This document shows positions 12,134 through 25,697 of a DNA stretch of 64,000 nucleotides, one piece after another. Numbering within the stretch: the stretch's first letter is position 1; every line of letters starts with the position of its first letter. The notes beneath the pieces were generated by a model that saw nothing but the letters and a program-made list of their open reading frames with translations, did no database searches and had not been told where the DNA came from. A program made the position numbers and the translations under genes. The stretch covers positions 53,092,203 to 53,156,202 of the forward strand of contig CM060187.1 of assembly GCA_030549335.1 (NCBI GenBank). Direction: 5' to 3'. The DNA is from Pontederia crassipes. Its lineage: Eukaryota > Streptophyta > Magnoliopsida > Commelinales > Pontederiaceae.

Positions 12134-14030
12134 AGTGGTATCAGAGCAGTTCTTCCTGCTCGGATTACCCAGCGACGATGACTCGCTTGTGTCGTCGCAA
12201 CGTGCCCTGGCGTAGGAAATGTGCTTCCGCTCAAATACTCCATCACGCTCAGGCGCACTGGTACCATGGTCTTTGATCATGGACGCCAACGAGGAATGCA
12301 TGGCAAGCTTCCTCGCCGCACGCCCAGTTGTGCCCTGCAGCATGTTTCTCATACACCCGTGTCGTGTCAAGGAACGTCCGTCATGCATCATGATGACGGA
12401 TTGATCGCCCCGCCTAACCGGGACGGTCATGCGTCGCTCACTCGAGCAGATCAACCACCCCAGGTATACAGTCGGGAATCCTGAAGTGTCGCGCTGCGTC
12501 AAAGAGTGGTCATATGCTCCGCTTGATGGTCTTGCGCTGCTCATATCATGAGATCGCTTACACGAGCGTCGTGTAACTCGGAGGACCCGTGTCACATTCA
12601 GAGACTGTCGGTCATGCACTATCATGACGACCTGGCGCTGCTCGGTATTTCGTGACGTCGCATCGCATGCCCAGTCATGCAACGAGAAGTGCACAACCGC
12701 TTCACGGGAGAAGTTGGCTTAAAGACAAATATCAAGGTTCATGGTCCCCTTGCGGTCAAAGAATATCATCCCTTCGGTCAAGGAACATCAATCACAAGCA
12801 TCTTGTCGTGCCGCAGCATCGTCTGCCACGCCACGATGACTTTCAGGAATGGAGCAAAGCGTTGATTACTTGCAAACACTCGTGGACGAGCTGTCAGCCT
12901 TGCCTGCCTCGTCAAGTGTCGCCCCGCAAGCGGCGCGATGTCATCCATCAAGGAGTGGGACGAACTTGATACATGCCAACGCAAATCGACGCCTCAACTC
13001 AACGACCAATTTGGCAAATGGTCTGAGCGTCGAGCATCGGCGAACCTTGGTATGCTGCTGTCAAGCGTTCTGCCACCAACCGAAGGAAGGAGTGCCCTTT
13101 CATTTCGGACATCGCCTCGAGTAATCGAAGCGGCCTCCAAGGATCACAATGCGAAAGTTTCGAAGGACACATTGGCGATGTCGTCCCTTCGAATGGAGAT
13201 GGAGGTAATGTTGGGAGCTCATGCCACGAGTTCACCAACCGCAGTCCGCTTATCTAAGCGGAGCGTCTTCACAAGCATCCGCCCGGATTAGTGAAGGCCC
13301 GGAACGGCTACTCTTTCGCAAGGGTCAAGCCGCCCGGTGGACGAGTATGTCAAAGGTGTATGATCTAGGATGACAAGCATAGTGACATTACTTTGTCCAA
13401 GGTGCGGACGGACGAGCATCTAAGGTGCATCCTCTTCGTGAACGAGCACAACGATCTCGCCCCGTCTATACCCCAAAGGAATTGTCAAAGCTTCACAGGA
13501 GGTCCCAGGATCGGAAGAAGACATATCCCAAGAATCCTGCAAGATGTGGCAAACTCAGGATGGCGTTGCCATCGCGACAATGTATAATATGGCAAACATG
13601 CATTCCAAACATGGGACGGAAGAATTGGCAGTTCATCAATTATGCAGTGCCCTAACAAGTTGGGACTGGAGGTCAAGATCGCATTGTTCAGCATCGGCCA
13701 GATGGGCATGTTGAAGGAGGAAGTGAAAGGAATCACCGAGCTCCGCCTACAGTATTCCCAGGAGGATGAAGACCCAGTGTCGGTGCTCTTCAAGCAGAGG
13801 GGTTAGAAGCTTTGGACTAGGAAGGAGTTGGAACGACCGGATCGTCCAACCTCCGCTCACTAGTTGATGCTGCCAAGTCAATCAGGACAAGTGCCGTACC
13901 ACCAAAGCCCTTGGGCAAGGGCAATGGTGGGGGAGAGAAACTCAAGTCGCAAGGAGGAAGCTACTTATGCCGAAGATATAGATCGCCCATCGAAGCAGGA
14001 GAAGCGGATCGAACCACAGGCACATGTGGG

Positions 14031-14800
14031 GAGACCCTCATCGTCGCTCACTATAGCGACTGGGAGTGGACAAGGTGCGGAATGTTATACCAACGAACCT
14101 TGCTCCACCTCAAACCGTCGAGATATCTATTGTCCACCAAGGGGAAGGTGGAGCTGTTCTCAAGGCTCGGCGGATGAAGGACTCAACGTTGCAGCCATCT
14201 GCAACTTGGGGACAGCGAGTTGAACCACAAGAAAATGTGGGGAGACTCTTGCCGCCCACTATGGCGATTTGGATGGACAAGGCATGGATTGTCATATCAA
14301 AGAACCTTGTCCCGCCTCAATATTGTCGAAACATCATGTGGTCACCAAAGAGGAGGTGGTCCTACGCTTTTAGTTCGGCAGAGATATGAAAGACTCTACG
14401 TTGCAATCATTTGCAACATAGAGACACTGAGTCAAGCCCACAAAGAGACCTGAAGCGTCCCAAAGTATCCGTGGGAAGACTCTCGTCGCTCATCATAACG
14501 ACCCCAGGCACTCGAAGCAGACAAGCTACAAGCATCGACATCGGAGGGCTTATGCTGTTTCAAGCCGTCGAAATTCAAGAATGATCATCGAGGGTGAGAT
14601 GGTCCCGTACTGTGCATTCGACGGAAGGAAGACCTTATGCTGCGGCCATCCGCAACATGAAGGCATCGAGTCAAGTCATGCAGGTCGAATGGCGAGACTC
14701 TTCATCGTGTTCTACACGACCCTGAGACAACTCTTCTCCGCGCTATTCCTGAAGGCATACAAGAGTTGTTTCACCCCAAAGAAGCCAAACCACACAAGTT
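14031..14800 (+). repeat. Imperfect tandem repeat inside the LTR element
   Basis: A unit starting with a form of gagactctcgtcgctcac recurs at about 14031, 14242, 14475 and 14694, a spacing of about 211-233 bases. Successive units share phrases such as gccatctgcaac and ccaaagaggaggtgg. The first two units are the best conserved. Confidence 0.65.
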
Positions 14801-15139
14801 GACGCTGCGCAAGTCGAAGAGAAGTGAAGCCAACAGAGACTTGATGGACGGATAGTTGCTTGATGAAGTCAGACCGCACATGGCGGACTCCACTGGCGCT
14901 GCACAAGTGATGACCCCGGATTGGACGAAGGATCAGCGAGCGAAGCAGGCCTGAGGGAGGAGTCCTCAGCGAGACCCCAAGGAGCGGGCATTCCTGGCGT
15001 TGCGTGATGCTGATGAAGTTGAAGTCAAGGCAAAGAAGGCAGAATTAAACGAGACAAGCGAAGTCAAGACTCAAGACGAAGGCCCCGAGGAAGCCCGGAC
15101 AACGGCGTCGGGGGCATCACCGACTTTGGTGGGGGAGAA

Positions 15140-15792
15140 TGTCACGGAGCGTTTCCCATGACACGAAGCGTGAAGCCTCGCGGCACCAGTGCCGCTCAAC
15201 TTATAGCCCTCGGCCGCTCAGCGCCGAAAACATGGAACACATGCAGCCGCCCCGCACTGTGTAATATTGCGGAGTACCAAGTTATCCGCCCTTAGGGCAT
15301 TTATCTTGTAAGGTCGTCCTTATGAATGACCAAGTAGGTGACGTTCCCGTAGGGTACGTCTTTTGCATCTTCAATATGTAACAAGACTCCTATACCTACG
15401 GTACACTGGGAGGAGTTCACTAGTGCCTTCCGAGGCCTAATTGTATGTTATGTTTCATCATATTTAATACAAGTAAGCTTTCCTTTAATTCTAGTGTTAT
15501 GGCCTTGAGCGTGGGGTGACAACCCACATCGGTGTCCCTTCGTGGCGTCCCGTGGTCCCTTCGTCGTCCCTTCGGACTTTAAGCGCCCAAGCGCCAACAT
15601 TAGTGCCGCAACGCGCTAATGCCACGGTCTCGTGACGAGTAGTCCAACACTCTAGTCATGTCCGTGATTGAATGCCTATAAGAGCGACTCTCGGCAAAGT
15701 CGTCTCGACCATAAAACTTCCGCTGCAAATTCAAAACAGGCTTGGTTAGGTGCCTATCCGCCTAGTCGCCGCACGTGGTCTAATGTCCGAAA
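15140..15792 (+). repeat. Right LTR
   Basis: Starts at TGTCACGG after a purine tract and matches the left LTR closely over its length. The last few bases differ from the left copy, so its exact end is uncertain by several bases. Confidence 0.85.
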
Positions 15793-15936
15793 ATGACCCG
15801 TGCGCGCGCAGGGCAAACTTATAAATGAAAAGCAAAATTAATTAATTCTATTCATTCCACACGGTTCCGCTAACAACAGGAACACACACAAGGAAAATTC
15901 ATGAAGAAAAGAATCTCTGTTGGGCGGCCTCGCGCA

Positions 15937-18900
15937 TTAATTGGTAAGGTCCATAATGGCTGTCACAATGTCGCCGTCCGCTGCTTTAAGAGCCTTGACA
16001 GCTTTCGATCTCGACACACCTGCCTGCGTCATGACCAACTCAATGTCCTTGGGCTCAACCCCGCTCTCATCAACTTCTTCATCATCCTGAACCGCAGAAG
16101 ACGCCTCAGGCTTGGAGATCACATGACTCAAATCAGGGGCCTTGAATTGTTCTGCAGCTTGTGTTTGCAACTGTGAGCTCAAGTCCTCTATTTTTGCCTC
16201 TCCAAAGATAACATAAGTATCTGAAGTTGGACTCTTGAAGACGTCCGGCTTTGATATGACAAATAATATCTGAATGGAAAAAGTACAAAATGCATCAAAG
16301 ATATCCCAGTAAACAGATGATGCATTAAGATTTTAAAAAACACTGAAATTCATCGATTGTCAAACTTACATTCTTGCTCTTCTTTACGGTGACACGACTA
16401 ACACCAGGAATCGGCTTCATTCCAAGCTTCAGCATGGCCTTGCGACTCTTTTTTCACTTCTACTTTGCTTTGACCTTCCAGAAGCATCAGCTCCCCCTAT
16501 CAACATTTGACGAAAAAACAAATTAGTTTAAACAATCCATGAAACAGAAAGGCACAACGGAAACAGTAGGCGTGAATTGTCATTTCTTATAATTATGCCT
16601 ATTTTATCTCATTGCTCAAAAAATAAATGAGGCAAAAACGAGTGACATGTATTTCATGGGCATCTTCCAGCATATTCATGAGAGAAAGTAATAATAATAG
16701 AACACGGACTTCAGTCATTTATCCTGCACCTATTCATCTAGCAGCTTCACAACCATTTCACAACATGCACTACCCTCAAAATATATTAGAATGTTCCATA
16801 ACAGGTTGGATATATCACTAATATGTTAATTTGAAACATGAACATGAATATAAGGATTGTAACCCTTAAGAATATGATTGCTTCATCCCAGAATAATTAT
16901 TGATGGGTGTGGCAATAGGGTTTAGAATTCAAAGTCATTTCCTTGTCACTCTATCTAAGTTCATTATCAAAACAAGATATGAAAACAGTTGGCATACAAA
17001 CTAATAAATAAGACATGAAGAACCATATACATGTGAGAAAGTGGTTTAACTGCAATCCGATATTTGTCTGGGAAAGAGAAAAAAGTGGTTAGGTTCGCTG
17101 GACAAAAGAGTTAGACGACTAGGCTTCTTAAACCTTGTTCCAGAAAAACTTCTGAATAAAAGCATAGTCCCACATTTACAATGAAGAAAAGGGGTGGTCA
17201 ATCTTTTAGCTTATATTTCTTGATAGACAACCTCAAATATTGAATAGCGAGAAAGATGAAAAGAAACCGAGCTTTCAACTCAATATATATTATTGTTTAC
17301 GTGCCCCTAAATATTCTTATCGCATTCTAAGTTCTGGAATCTTAAAACACCACTTTAGCTTCCAACTGAATAGAATACACAATGTTGTCAAAATCATGTT
17401 TCCGATCATAGCATCGTACGATTCTACATCTCTACTCAGGAAAAACGTGCTTGATTCTAGGCAGAAACGTTTTTGGCCAGCACGCACCGTACCGATCGAC
17501 AATCCCTTCTTTTTACCCTTTATAAGTTGTGACAAGCATTCATCTCTCCTTTCATCCTTTTGTTTCTTGTCCGCCGACGCTCATCTGCTGTTGTTGCCAT
17601 CACTCATCTTCTGCTGTCACTGCTGTCTTATCTTCGCCGCCACCCTCTCTGCTGCCGCCATCGACCAGGTACGCCCTCTCCCTTTCTCTTCTCTCCCTCT
17701 CCCTTTCTCTCTTCACTCACCCGAGCAGGCCTTCTCTCCCTTCCCCTTTCTCTTCCTCTCCCTTTCTCTCTTCGCGGACGTGAGCAAGCTTTCACTCCCT
17801 CGCCCCCTCTCCCTCTCCTCTCTCCCTTCCCCTTTTTCTCCCCCTCATTTTCTCCCTTCGCACAACCGAGCATTTTTTCCCTCTCTCCGCACACGTGAGC
17901 GGCTTCTCGTTTCTTTTTACCACCATCACGTCGTGCTCTCTGCAGCGGCGACAGCATCAGCATGACCTACTGTGGGCGCTCGTGGACAGGGAACATTTTT
18001 AATTTTTTAAATGTTATAAATTTATAACATTTTTTATAGTGCTACTATTGTAATATTTGTTTAATAAAATGAGATCACCAACTATTGTTATTATTCTAAA
18101 TTTATTGTTGTGTTAATTTTTTTCTGAATTGATCACGATTTTTTTTACAAATTGATGTGCTACTTGTTACTATTATAATTTTATTGATGTATTAATTTTT
18201 CACAAATTAAATGTTAACATTATTTATTGATTTATCAATTGGCATTAGTCTGTTATTCTTATATTTTTTTTAGGTGTTAATTTTTCATGAATTAATATTT
18301 TAAAATATATAAGTAAATAGTTACTAATATCATGAATTGATCTTAAAATTAGAATTTTGCTTATGTAATATTGCATTTGGTAATAAGTTCAAAAGAATTT
18401 GCATCTCACCACTAATTATTTATACACACGTATATATATTTAAATGTACTTATATATAATTATATCCGGTATATATTCACATGTGTATATATATATAGTT
18501 AATTAAAATCCGGTAGAATCAGTCGTGTCGTGTTGTGTGTTCACGATTTACGGCTTTTGCCGACCCTCCGTGTGCCTGATTTATGTGTTTGACAACATTG
18601 AGTATACATATGGGAAGCCTATGCTTCTTATGGTGCTGATGAAAATTTTTCATTGTTTTCTCTGATTTGAACATTGATGTAGGATCAACAAAACTGTAAA
18701 CTATTTTGTTTTTTTGAGAAAAAATAATGGAGTACTACCATTTAATATATCATGAAATTTGATTTTTGAATGATTTTTGCTTTGACGTGTCACTCATGTG
18801 ATGCACACTTTACATACCTTCAACATCATCTTCGTCCTTGTCATCGTCCTCATCCTCATCATCTTCGTCATCATCCTCAACAACAGGCTCATCAGGCTGC

Positions 18901-19462
18901 AAAATGAAGTTAAAATAAATAATTATGATAAGAGGCAATCATAATATCCAAGATGATCGCTAACAACTGATCCAAGCAATCAGTAAAAACAAAGACTTAC
19001 TGAATAAAAAAATGAATCCTTGAGTTCATATTAAGCGTGAAAGATGCACAATTATTGAAAACAAAAATCTTAACAAAAAAAAACCTAGACATTCTATGCC
19101 GTAATATCTCTAGGGAAAGATGGAGTTACGATGGAATAAAGACTACGTAATGGGCAACAGTTGCAGGTCCGCGCAGTCATCAAACCCTTTTACTAATTCA
19201 AACGTCTAGGGTGATTTCTGCTCATAAAAATCTCAACTTCAAGGTCTGAAGCAAACGAAACAGTGAGTGACTAAAGAATCGACCTTTGTTTTAAACTCTG
19301 TGAATGCAAACAATATATAGATCGTAAGAACAGAAATGATCAGGAAAATAAACAAGGTCCGGGAAGGCCAAGAAGCAGAAAGGGGAATCAGGAGAGGCTC
19401 ACGTCGATCCGCTGCTGCTCGAGGTGTGCGGCGAGAAGTTCCTCCTGCGTCTGGCCAGTCAT
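15937..19462 (-). pseudogene. NACA copy B, frameshifted (nascent polypeptide-associated complex alpha)
   Basis: Same four-exon structure as copies A and C: 19403-19462, 18818-18896, 16370-16496, 15937-16269, with good GT/AG sites. Exon 4 is full length and codes for the same NAC/UBA sequence. Exon 3 is 127 bases, not 128: the T run at about 16449-16454 (minus-strand AAAAAA) has six bases where A and C have seven. This shifts the frame after ...SRSEK and leads to a TGA about six codons later, before the NAC domain, so the product would keep only the acidic N-terminal part. The rest is nearly undamaged, so the loss is recent or is a homopolymer assembly error. Intron 2 holds a 1.2-kb hAT-like element. 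Confidence 0.85.
17380..18600. mobile_element. hAT-like DNA transposon in intron 2 of NACA copy B
   Basis: Perfect 13-bp terminal inverted repeats, CAATGTTGTCAAA at the left and TTTGACAACATTG at the right. The flanks agaataca (17372-17379) and agtataca (18601-18608) match in 7 of 8 bases. The intron of copy A is uninterrupted at this point (near 9050). The interior is non-coding: a CT- and GC-rich half (about 17530-17960) and an AT-rich half (18000-18560). Frames of up to 241 codons here are pyrimidine-repeat artefacts with no recognisable transposase. Confidence 0.8.
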
Positions 19463-19590
19463 GGCGAGGGAGATCCGACGCAATAATAAACCGAAGAGGA
19501 TGCGAGCAACCAGAAGGCGTCAAAAGCGAACACCCAAATTGAGATAGGACGGCGGATTTGGTATTTGGGGAGTGCGAGGTTTTTGCAGGA

Positions 19591-19598
19591 TTTATATA
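19591..19598 (-). promoter_or_regulatory. Probable TATA box of NACA copy B
   Basis: TATATAAA on the minus strand about 130 bases upstream of the copy B start codon, at the position equivalent to the TATA of copy A. The promoter looks undamaged although the coding frame is broken. Confidence 0.5.
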
Positions 19599-19619
19599 CA
19601 TTCTGCTTCGAAAATTACC

Positions 19620-20684
19620 AAGTTGCCACTGAACTCCGAAGTAAAAAGTAGACGGTATTTTATGTGGTTCACGAAAGTATGATATCGTTAAAATTACTGA
19701 TAATAATTAAACTCTATTATTTAAAAATTATAAGAATCTTTGGACATTATAAAATAAAATATTCATGGTGGACGATGTGATTATCTCTAAACATTAATCA
19801 TGTTGGAATTGTCATTTTTTTTTAAAAGAACGTTATTATCTTTATTTATAAGCAAGGAATAACCACAAAGATAGACGCATGAATTCCAACATTTATTTGT
19901 GTTGGATAGACAAAATAACATAAGATACAATTTCAAATACGATCATTTGCGCAAGGCATCCATTACCAGTTATTCAAGTAGTGAATCATTTTGATTAAGA
20001 AAATCAAATAATTGTTAACTTTGATATAACCTGCAGAGTTTGATTCCCTCCTGTGCCTTTATCATAAATTCTTTCCTGTAGTACTTCATCATCACATTTA
20101 GAAATCGCCACAAAATGAGCGGTGCAGAATCGATGTCCACAGCTTTCGGATTAAGCAATAGATTCATAAAGTGCTGGTAACATCATTGTTATTCAGATTA
20201 AACAACAGATTCATAAATATGCTGGTAACAGTATTGTTCACATAACAATGATGTTACCCTGCATTCCTAAAAAAATGATGTTACCTGCACATAGAAATCA
20301 TATGCAACACTTAGCTGTTACGTGCTGCGCACATGCACAACTTGTAAATGAAAAGTAAAATTAGGAAGAAAAAAAATCCTATTTAGACCTGTAAGGCCCA
20401 ATTTGGTTGAAAAATAAGATGCAAATAATCAGAGAACGAGAACATTGTGCTCCCGTTACATTATGCCTCTTAGAATATTTATTGGATTACAAAAGCTCAC
20501 TCCTGGAACATATTATGTATCAACAAACGGGGGATTTCGATCGCAATGTCAGACAGACATTTTATATTGTCCCAGATTCAGAAACATTTAGGTGAATCAC
20601 AAATAAGAAAGCAGACAAGGCTCCACTAACAATACAAAAAAAAAACTGATGCATTTAAAAAACATCTCTGCTGGATGTCATACA
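19620..20684. other. Spacer between NACA copies B and C
   Basis: Homologous to the upstream flank of copy A as far as about 20370, including the site where the LTR element sits in unit A (equivalent to about 20335 here, empty). A phrase gattcataaa-tgctggtaaca is repeated at about 20161 and 20210. A perfect 16-bp inverted repeat lies at 20176-20191 and 20243-20258. From about 20540 the sequence matches DNA downstream of copy A, marking the start of unit C. Confidence 0.65.
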
Positions 20685-23024
<2,340 letters not shown>

Positions 23025-23141
23025 GGCGATTGAGATCAAGAGAGATTTAGTGCAACGAAGTGGAAGAAAACGCTGCACAGAGCTAACGGAAGCCCTAGAA
23101 ACAGAACCCCCAATTATTTTTTGCGGAATAAATATGCCTCA

Positions 23142-23910
23142 TTAGCCTTCTGAAAATTACCAGGCTGCCACCGAGCCCAGTGGGATTTTACAGCGACTTT
23201 TTATAAGGGAAAAGAGCCGCTGCGTAGCGCAGGAGCAGCGTTTTCACCGTCGGATTTTTAACATTCTTTTAACGATGTGATCTCTATCATCCGTAGCCAC
23301 TTGGACGGTCGAGATCGAACGAATCATCTTTCCCTTTCTCGTGTGAAGGGCGAAGTAGAGGAGGAGGGCAGCGGCAACGGCGTCCGAGATCGACAGCGGT
23401 GCAACAGTAACGACGTTCGGCAGCAGGGGCAGCGGCGCGAGCAACGGCAGGGCAGCGGCAGCGAGCAGATCGGCCGACGGAGAGGATGCGAAAGAGGGAG
23501 AAGAAAATGACGAGAAGGCAACAACGACACCGGATCGAAAGGCATATCGGAGGAGGAGGGCAGCGACATCGGCAGCGGCGGGAGCAGTGGCAATGGCGGG
23601 AGCGGCGGCGGTAGCGCGACAGTGGCAATGGAGTTCAGCAGCGACAGCGGCAAAGACGTCCGACAACGGGCACACAGCGAGCAGATCGGTGAGGAGGCGG
23701 TCGAGGAGGACGCAGCGGCCGGCGAGCAGGCGATTTGAAGAGGAGGAAGTGGATAACACGAAAAAGAAAAAAAAATGAGCCGTCGGATGCCATCCGACAA
23801 CCCGTATGCAATCTGCAGGCTGCTTAGCGCACGGCGCTAAGCTGCTTAGCCTTCTGAAAATTACGAGGCTGCCACCGAGCCCAGTGGGATTTTAAAGTGA
23901 GTTTTTATAA
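23142..23910. repeat. 65-bp direct repeats flanking a GC-rich 640-bp insertion in the NACA copy C promoter region
   Basis: The sequence from ttagccttctgaaaattac to tttttataa (23142-23206) recurs nearly unchanged at 23845-23910. The first copy corresponds to the promoter flank of copies A and B. Between them are 638 bases rich in cggcag/gcggcaac triplets. Their ends carry partly complementary gctgcgtagcgcagg / cggcgctaagctgc sequences. Open frames here are low complexity. Confidence 0.7.
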
Positions 23911-24098
23911 TTGGTCAATTTGGGTTGAACCACGGCGGACCCAACCTTGTTTAACTCTTCAAGTTAATTGAAAAACAAAATCTTAGAGAGTGAAAAATAA
24001 AAATTGTGTTTGTCTGTAGACGTTGAAAAGAAATTTATTTCTTGACTGTTACACAAGAAAAAAAAGTTATTTGAGCAAAATTTTGGTAAGACATACTA

Positions 24099-25688
24099 GG
24101 ATAAATTACACGAATTGTCTCCTAACTTTGAGAATAGTAATAAATCCTCTAATTTTAATTTGTAACTCAATTATTCTCGAACTTTTGATTTTCTTGCATG
24201 TACCATCATCTTCACCTATTTTATTACTTGCGTGATTGCTTCTCATTATCCACGTCATGAGGCAATAAATAAAAAATATATATAACCCTCTTTTTTCACC
24301 CCAAAAATGGGTAAAAATAATATAAAAATAAAAAAGCAGCAACATCTTATCGGTCACTCCTCGTCGGAGCTGGAGTAAGAGGGGGCGATGCCCGCTTCCC
24401 CTTCCCCTCCGGTGCTAGAGGCCTCTCCGACAGCCGCCGCCTTCCCTGTCACTCCGCGCAAGACGCAGGAGGACCTCTTGCTTGCCCCTTCCTATCGGCG
24501 AGTAGAAAAAAGGGGGCAGCTCGTCGGTGAGGTGGAAGTGAGAGGGGGCCTACGCTCCCCTTTTCCTTCACACGCTGGTGAGCTTGAAAAGGGGGACGTC
24601 GACCACCCTTTGCGAGATCATCGGTGAGCAGGCCGATGGCTCTCTTTTTTGCGCTCGTCGGCCCACAAAGAAAACAAGGGGGTTGAGGTTGAGGTGGCGA
24701 CTGCGAACGCAGGAAGGTTAAGGTTAAGGAGGGGGTGAATCTCTCAAATGATGGCACGAACTTGAGTTGGTGCTGCATGTCGCTATCACAACCGATCGAT
24801 GGACCTTTTGCCCTTTGACCATTCGGCGCAGCTGCCATGACCCGTGAGGTCCTTGTCGTCATCATACGTCTATGGCAAGGCAAAGTAGTCATCATCAACG
24901 TCGTCGGAGCTGCACTTGTCGTGCTCATAGAAGGACTTCCACGAGAAGAACTCCTTGTCGTAGTTCTCGTGGAGGCACCACCGCAACCCAAGGGATCTTC
25001 AATATCAAAGTCATCATGGGTCATCATCATGTCATGGTTTATCTCATGGCTGCGCATGTGCCCAACCGCATCTCTCTCTTCAACGACAAGCACAAAAAGG
25101 GAGGTGGCAGTCCCCTCGTGCCGACAAGCTCACACAAGTAGCCAACACCCCCTTTTTTGCGCTCACCACAAAGAAAAAGGGGAGCATCGGCCCCCTCTGC
25201 GAGTTTGTTGATGAATTCGTGGAGAGGGGTTGATGCCCCCTACACCCCCCCTTTTTTTTTTTTTTTGCTCACCAGTGGGAAAGTGCAAGCAAGAGGACGT
25301 TGTATCCTCCCACGTCTCCCAGTGGCAAAGAAGGGAATGATCGTCAGAGAGCATCGAAGGGGAGAGAGGAAGAGGGCGCCACACCCTTAATCCGGTTGCA
25401 GCGAGGGGCGGCAACCTCATGGCTCCCCCTCTTAATTTTTTATGTTATTTTACTTGGTTGTGAGGCGAAAAAGAGGTTTATATTTTTATTTGTTGCCTCT
25501 TATGTGGATGGGTGAGAAACTGGTTATGTGGCAACAACGTAAGCAATGAAATCGAAAAACTCACTATGAGTGGTCAAGCGTGTGCAAAAAAAATCAAAGT
25601 ACAAGGTCAACCCAGTTACAAAATAAAGTTAAGGAATCGTTGAGATATTTACCACCAAAAGTTAAGGGACAATCCGTATAATTTATCT
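24099..25688. mobile_element. MULE-type (Mutator-like) non-autonomous transposon, member 1
   Basis: Left end GGATAAATTACACGAATTGT and right end, on the opposite strand, AGATAAATTATACGGATTGT form a terminal inverted repeat that continues less well into TCTCCTAACTT / CCCTTAACTT. Flanking 9-bp repeats gacatacta (24090-24098) and gaaatacta (25689-25697) match in 8 of 9 bases, the target-site length of Mutator-like elements. The core (about 24370-25430) is GC-rich and full of gggggc / gcccccttttt runs. Long frames on both strands there show no known domain; whether the core includes captured gene DNA cannot be told from sequence alone. Confidence 0.75.
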
Positions 25689-25697
25689 GAAATACTA

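Larger units (their letters stand above)
11467..15792 (+). mobile_element. LTR retrotransposon, non-autonomous in appearance, between NACA units A and B
   Basis: Direct terminal repeats of about 650-667 bases (11467-12133 and 15140 to about 15792) start TGTCACGG; the left one ends CCGTGACA. Right after it is a primer-binding site, TGGTATCAGAGC (12136-12147), matching initiator tRNA-Met. A purine-rich tract, about 15127-15139, precedes the right repeat. The 3-kb interior shows no recognisable reverse transcriptase, integrase or protease and at most faint gag-like traces, so it is broken or non-autonomous. Part of the interior is an imperfect tandem repeat (about 14031-14800). By eye the two LTRs differ at roughly 16 of about 650 positions (about 2.5%), mostly C/T, suggesting an insertion of very roughly 1 million years ago. 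The right border and target duplication are unclear. Confidence 0.85.

Noticed and set aside
12073-14906. Many short frames on both strands
   Set aside because: They lie inside the LTR element, overlap one another, and show no polymerase motif; treated as part of the element.
17240-17965. Plus-strand frame of 241 codons
   Set aside because: It crosses from NACA intron into the hAT-like element and is mostly CT-repeat sequence.
23244-23800. Frames of up to 171 codons on both strands
   Set aside because: Low-complexity Ala/Ser/Pro/Leu products of cggcag-type triplets in the GC-rich insertion.
24388-25515. Frames of up to 214 codons in the GC-rich core
   Set aside because: Both strands are open at once, as expected from GC-rich composition, and no known domain is seen; part of the MULE-type element.
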